Origin: an uncultured Veillonella sp.
GTDB lineage: Bacteria > Bacillota > Negativicutes > Veillonellales > Veillonellaceae
Direction: 5' to 3'
Assembly (NCBI GenBank): GCA_900766125.1
Contig: CAAFUD010000037.1
Span: 1 to 6,595 of the forward strand
DNA: 6,595 nt
Part shown: piece by piece, positions 5,820 to 6,595 of the stretch
Layout: each line of letters begins with the position of its first letter
How positions within the stretch are numbered: the stretch's first letter is position 1
Notes under the pieces: generated by a model
What the model was told of the DNA's origin: nothing
What the model saw: only the letters and a program-made list of their open reading frames with translations
Databases searched by the model: none
Position numbers and translations under genes: made by a program

Positions 5820-6595
5820 TAATGGTGTCTCCCTTCTTGCAACATATGAACACAGTTTTTAAAATCATCGCCACGTTCTTCAAAACAGCTATACCAATCA
5901 AAACTTGAACAAGCTGGCGATAATAATACAATATCACCTTGGGCAGCCAATTTATAACCCTGTTCTACAGCATCTTTCATAGATGAAGCTCTATAAATAG
6001 GGTGAACATCAGCCTCTTTTGCAGCAGCTTCAAATCGATCCGCCGCTTCCCCCATAAAGACAACAGCTTTTGTATGATGTTTAACAAGCTGCATAAAGTC
6101 TTCTAACGGAGTCATTTTATCATGACCACCAGCTAATAAAATAACGGATTGATCAAAGGATTCCAATGCTTTTACAACAGAATCTACATTAGTAGCTTTA
6201 GAATCATTATAGAATGTAATTCCATCAAGAGTTTTAACTCGTTCTAATCGGTGTTCTACACCGTGAAATTCGCTAATAATGCGATGGATTTCTACTACAG
6301 GTACACCTAACGCATAGGTTAAAGCAATAACCGTTAAGATATTTTCGATATTATGACTACCTGGAATATGAATATCTTCATCGCCAATAACAGCTGTCGC
6401 TACGTTATTCTCTACTACATAACACTGACCATTAGCATAATATGCTCCATTCTCGACAGTTTGTTTTTGACTAATTTGTAGAATGTGACTAGGCGCACGA
6501 TGCTCCATATCAGCTACTACAGAATCATCAATGTTGAGAACTAAGTAATCGGATTTCAATTGGTTTTCAAAGATCCGTTCCTTAGCTGCAATATA
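5819..6595 (-). CDS. murD: UDP-N-acetylmuramoylalanine--D-glutamate ligase, C-terminal part (5' end beyond window)
   Basis: MurD adds D-Glu to UDP-MurNAc-L-Ala with ATP hydrolysis in the cytoplasm. The frame is open to the right edge and encodes 258 residues, so the true start, the UDP-binding domain and the ATP loop lie outside the window. There is no reason to start at the in-frame TTG at 6557-6559: the 12 codons before it read YIAAKERIFENQ, which is normal MurD sequence (YxxAKxRIFxNQ). In fragment numbering, the end of the central domain has PGSHNIEN (78-85). The C-terminal domain has GVEHRLERV (112-120), FYNDSKATNVDSV (128-140), LLAGGHDK (153-160), and the LLSPACSSFDWY region followed by FEERGDDFK (224-246). 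NDSKATN and SPAxSSFD are MurD-specific, separating it from MurC. The C-terminus ends QEGRHH and its TAA overlaps the murG ATG by one base. Confidence 0.97.
   Translation of the reverse strand, partial: YIAAKERIFENQLKSDYLVLNIDDSVVADMEHRAPSHILQISQKQTVENGAYYANGQCYVVENNVATAVIGDEDIHIPGSHNIENILTVIALTYALGVPVVEIHRIISEFHGVEHRLERVKTLDGITFYNDSKATNVDSVVKALESFDQSVILLAGGHDKMTPLEDFMQLVKHHTKAVVFMGEAADRFEAAAKEADVHPIYRASSMKDAVEQGYKLAAQGDIVLLSPACSSFDWYSCFEERGDDFKNCVHMLQEGRHH

Noticed and set aside
5554..5862. 102-codon open frame on the plus strand
   Set aside because: Antisense to the 5' end of murG and 3' end of murD; no domain, and it crosses a gene junction.
5752..5937. 61-codon minus-strand frame spanning the murD-murG junction
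   Set aside because: It is out of frame with both genes, whose own motifs run through the same bases.
6557..6559. TTG as the start of murD
   Set aside because: The frame stays open upstream and reads conserved MurD sequence (YIAAKERIFENQ), so the gene simply continues past the window edge.

Overview
The window is a compact stretch of a bacterial division and cell-wall (dcw) cluster. Every gene lies on the minus strand, so transcription runs from the right edge to the left. In transcription order the genes are: murD (5' part cut off by the right edge), murG, murC, ddl, ftsQ/divIB, a DUF881 (YlxW/YlxX-like) membrane protein, sbp (DUF1290) and the first 100 codons of ftsZ (cut by the left edge). 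No RNA gene, mobile element or CRISPR array is visible.

The sequence is AT-rich. The DUF881-sbp pair between ftsQ and ftsZ is a Firmicutes-type arrangement, as in Bacillus subtilis divIB-ylxW-ylxX-sbp-ftsA-ftsZ. The protein sequences and the murG-murC-ddl-ftsQ order suggest a low-GC Firmicute of the Negativicutes, possibly Veillonella or a relative. That assignment is from recall and is moderate at best.

Right part (3313-6595): murD, murG and murC encode late cytoplasmic and membrane-associated steps of peptidoglycan precursor synthesis. MurC and MurD add L-Ala and D-Glu to UDP-MurNAc, and MurG converts lipid I to lipid II. Centre (2384-3316): ddl supplies the D-Ala-D-Ala dipeptide for the MurF step. 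Left part (1-2356): ftsQ, the DUF881 protein, Sbp and FtsZ belong to the division machinery or are linked to it by position. Genes are packed with 1-4 base overlaps (murD/murG, murC/ddl, DUF881/sbp) or gaps of 14-27 bases, which points to one translationally coupled operon.

The only sizeable non-coding stretch is the 138-base gap between sbp and ftsZ (301-438). It holds a strong ribosome binding site, a plausible extra promoter for ftsZ and a degenerate pair of direct repeats. The cluster lacks several genes often found at these positions: no ftsW between murD and murG, no murB near murC, and no ftsA between sbp and ftsZ. I see an essentially ordinary core region with a reduced gene order, not a new system.
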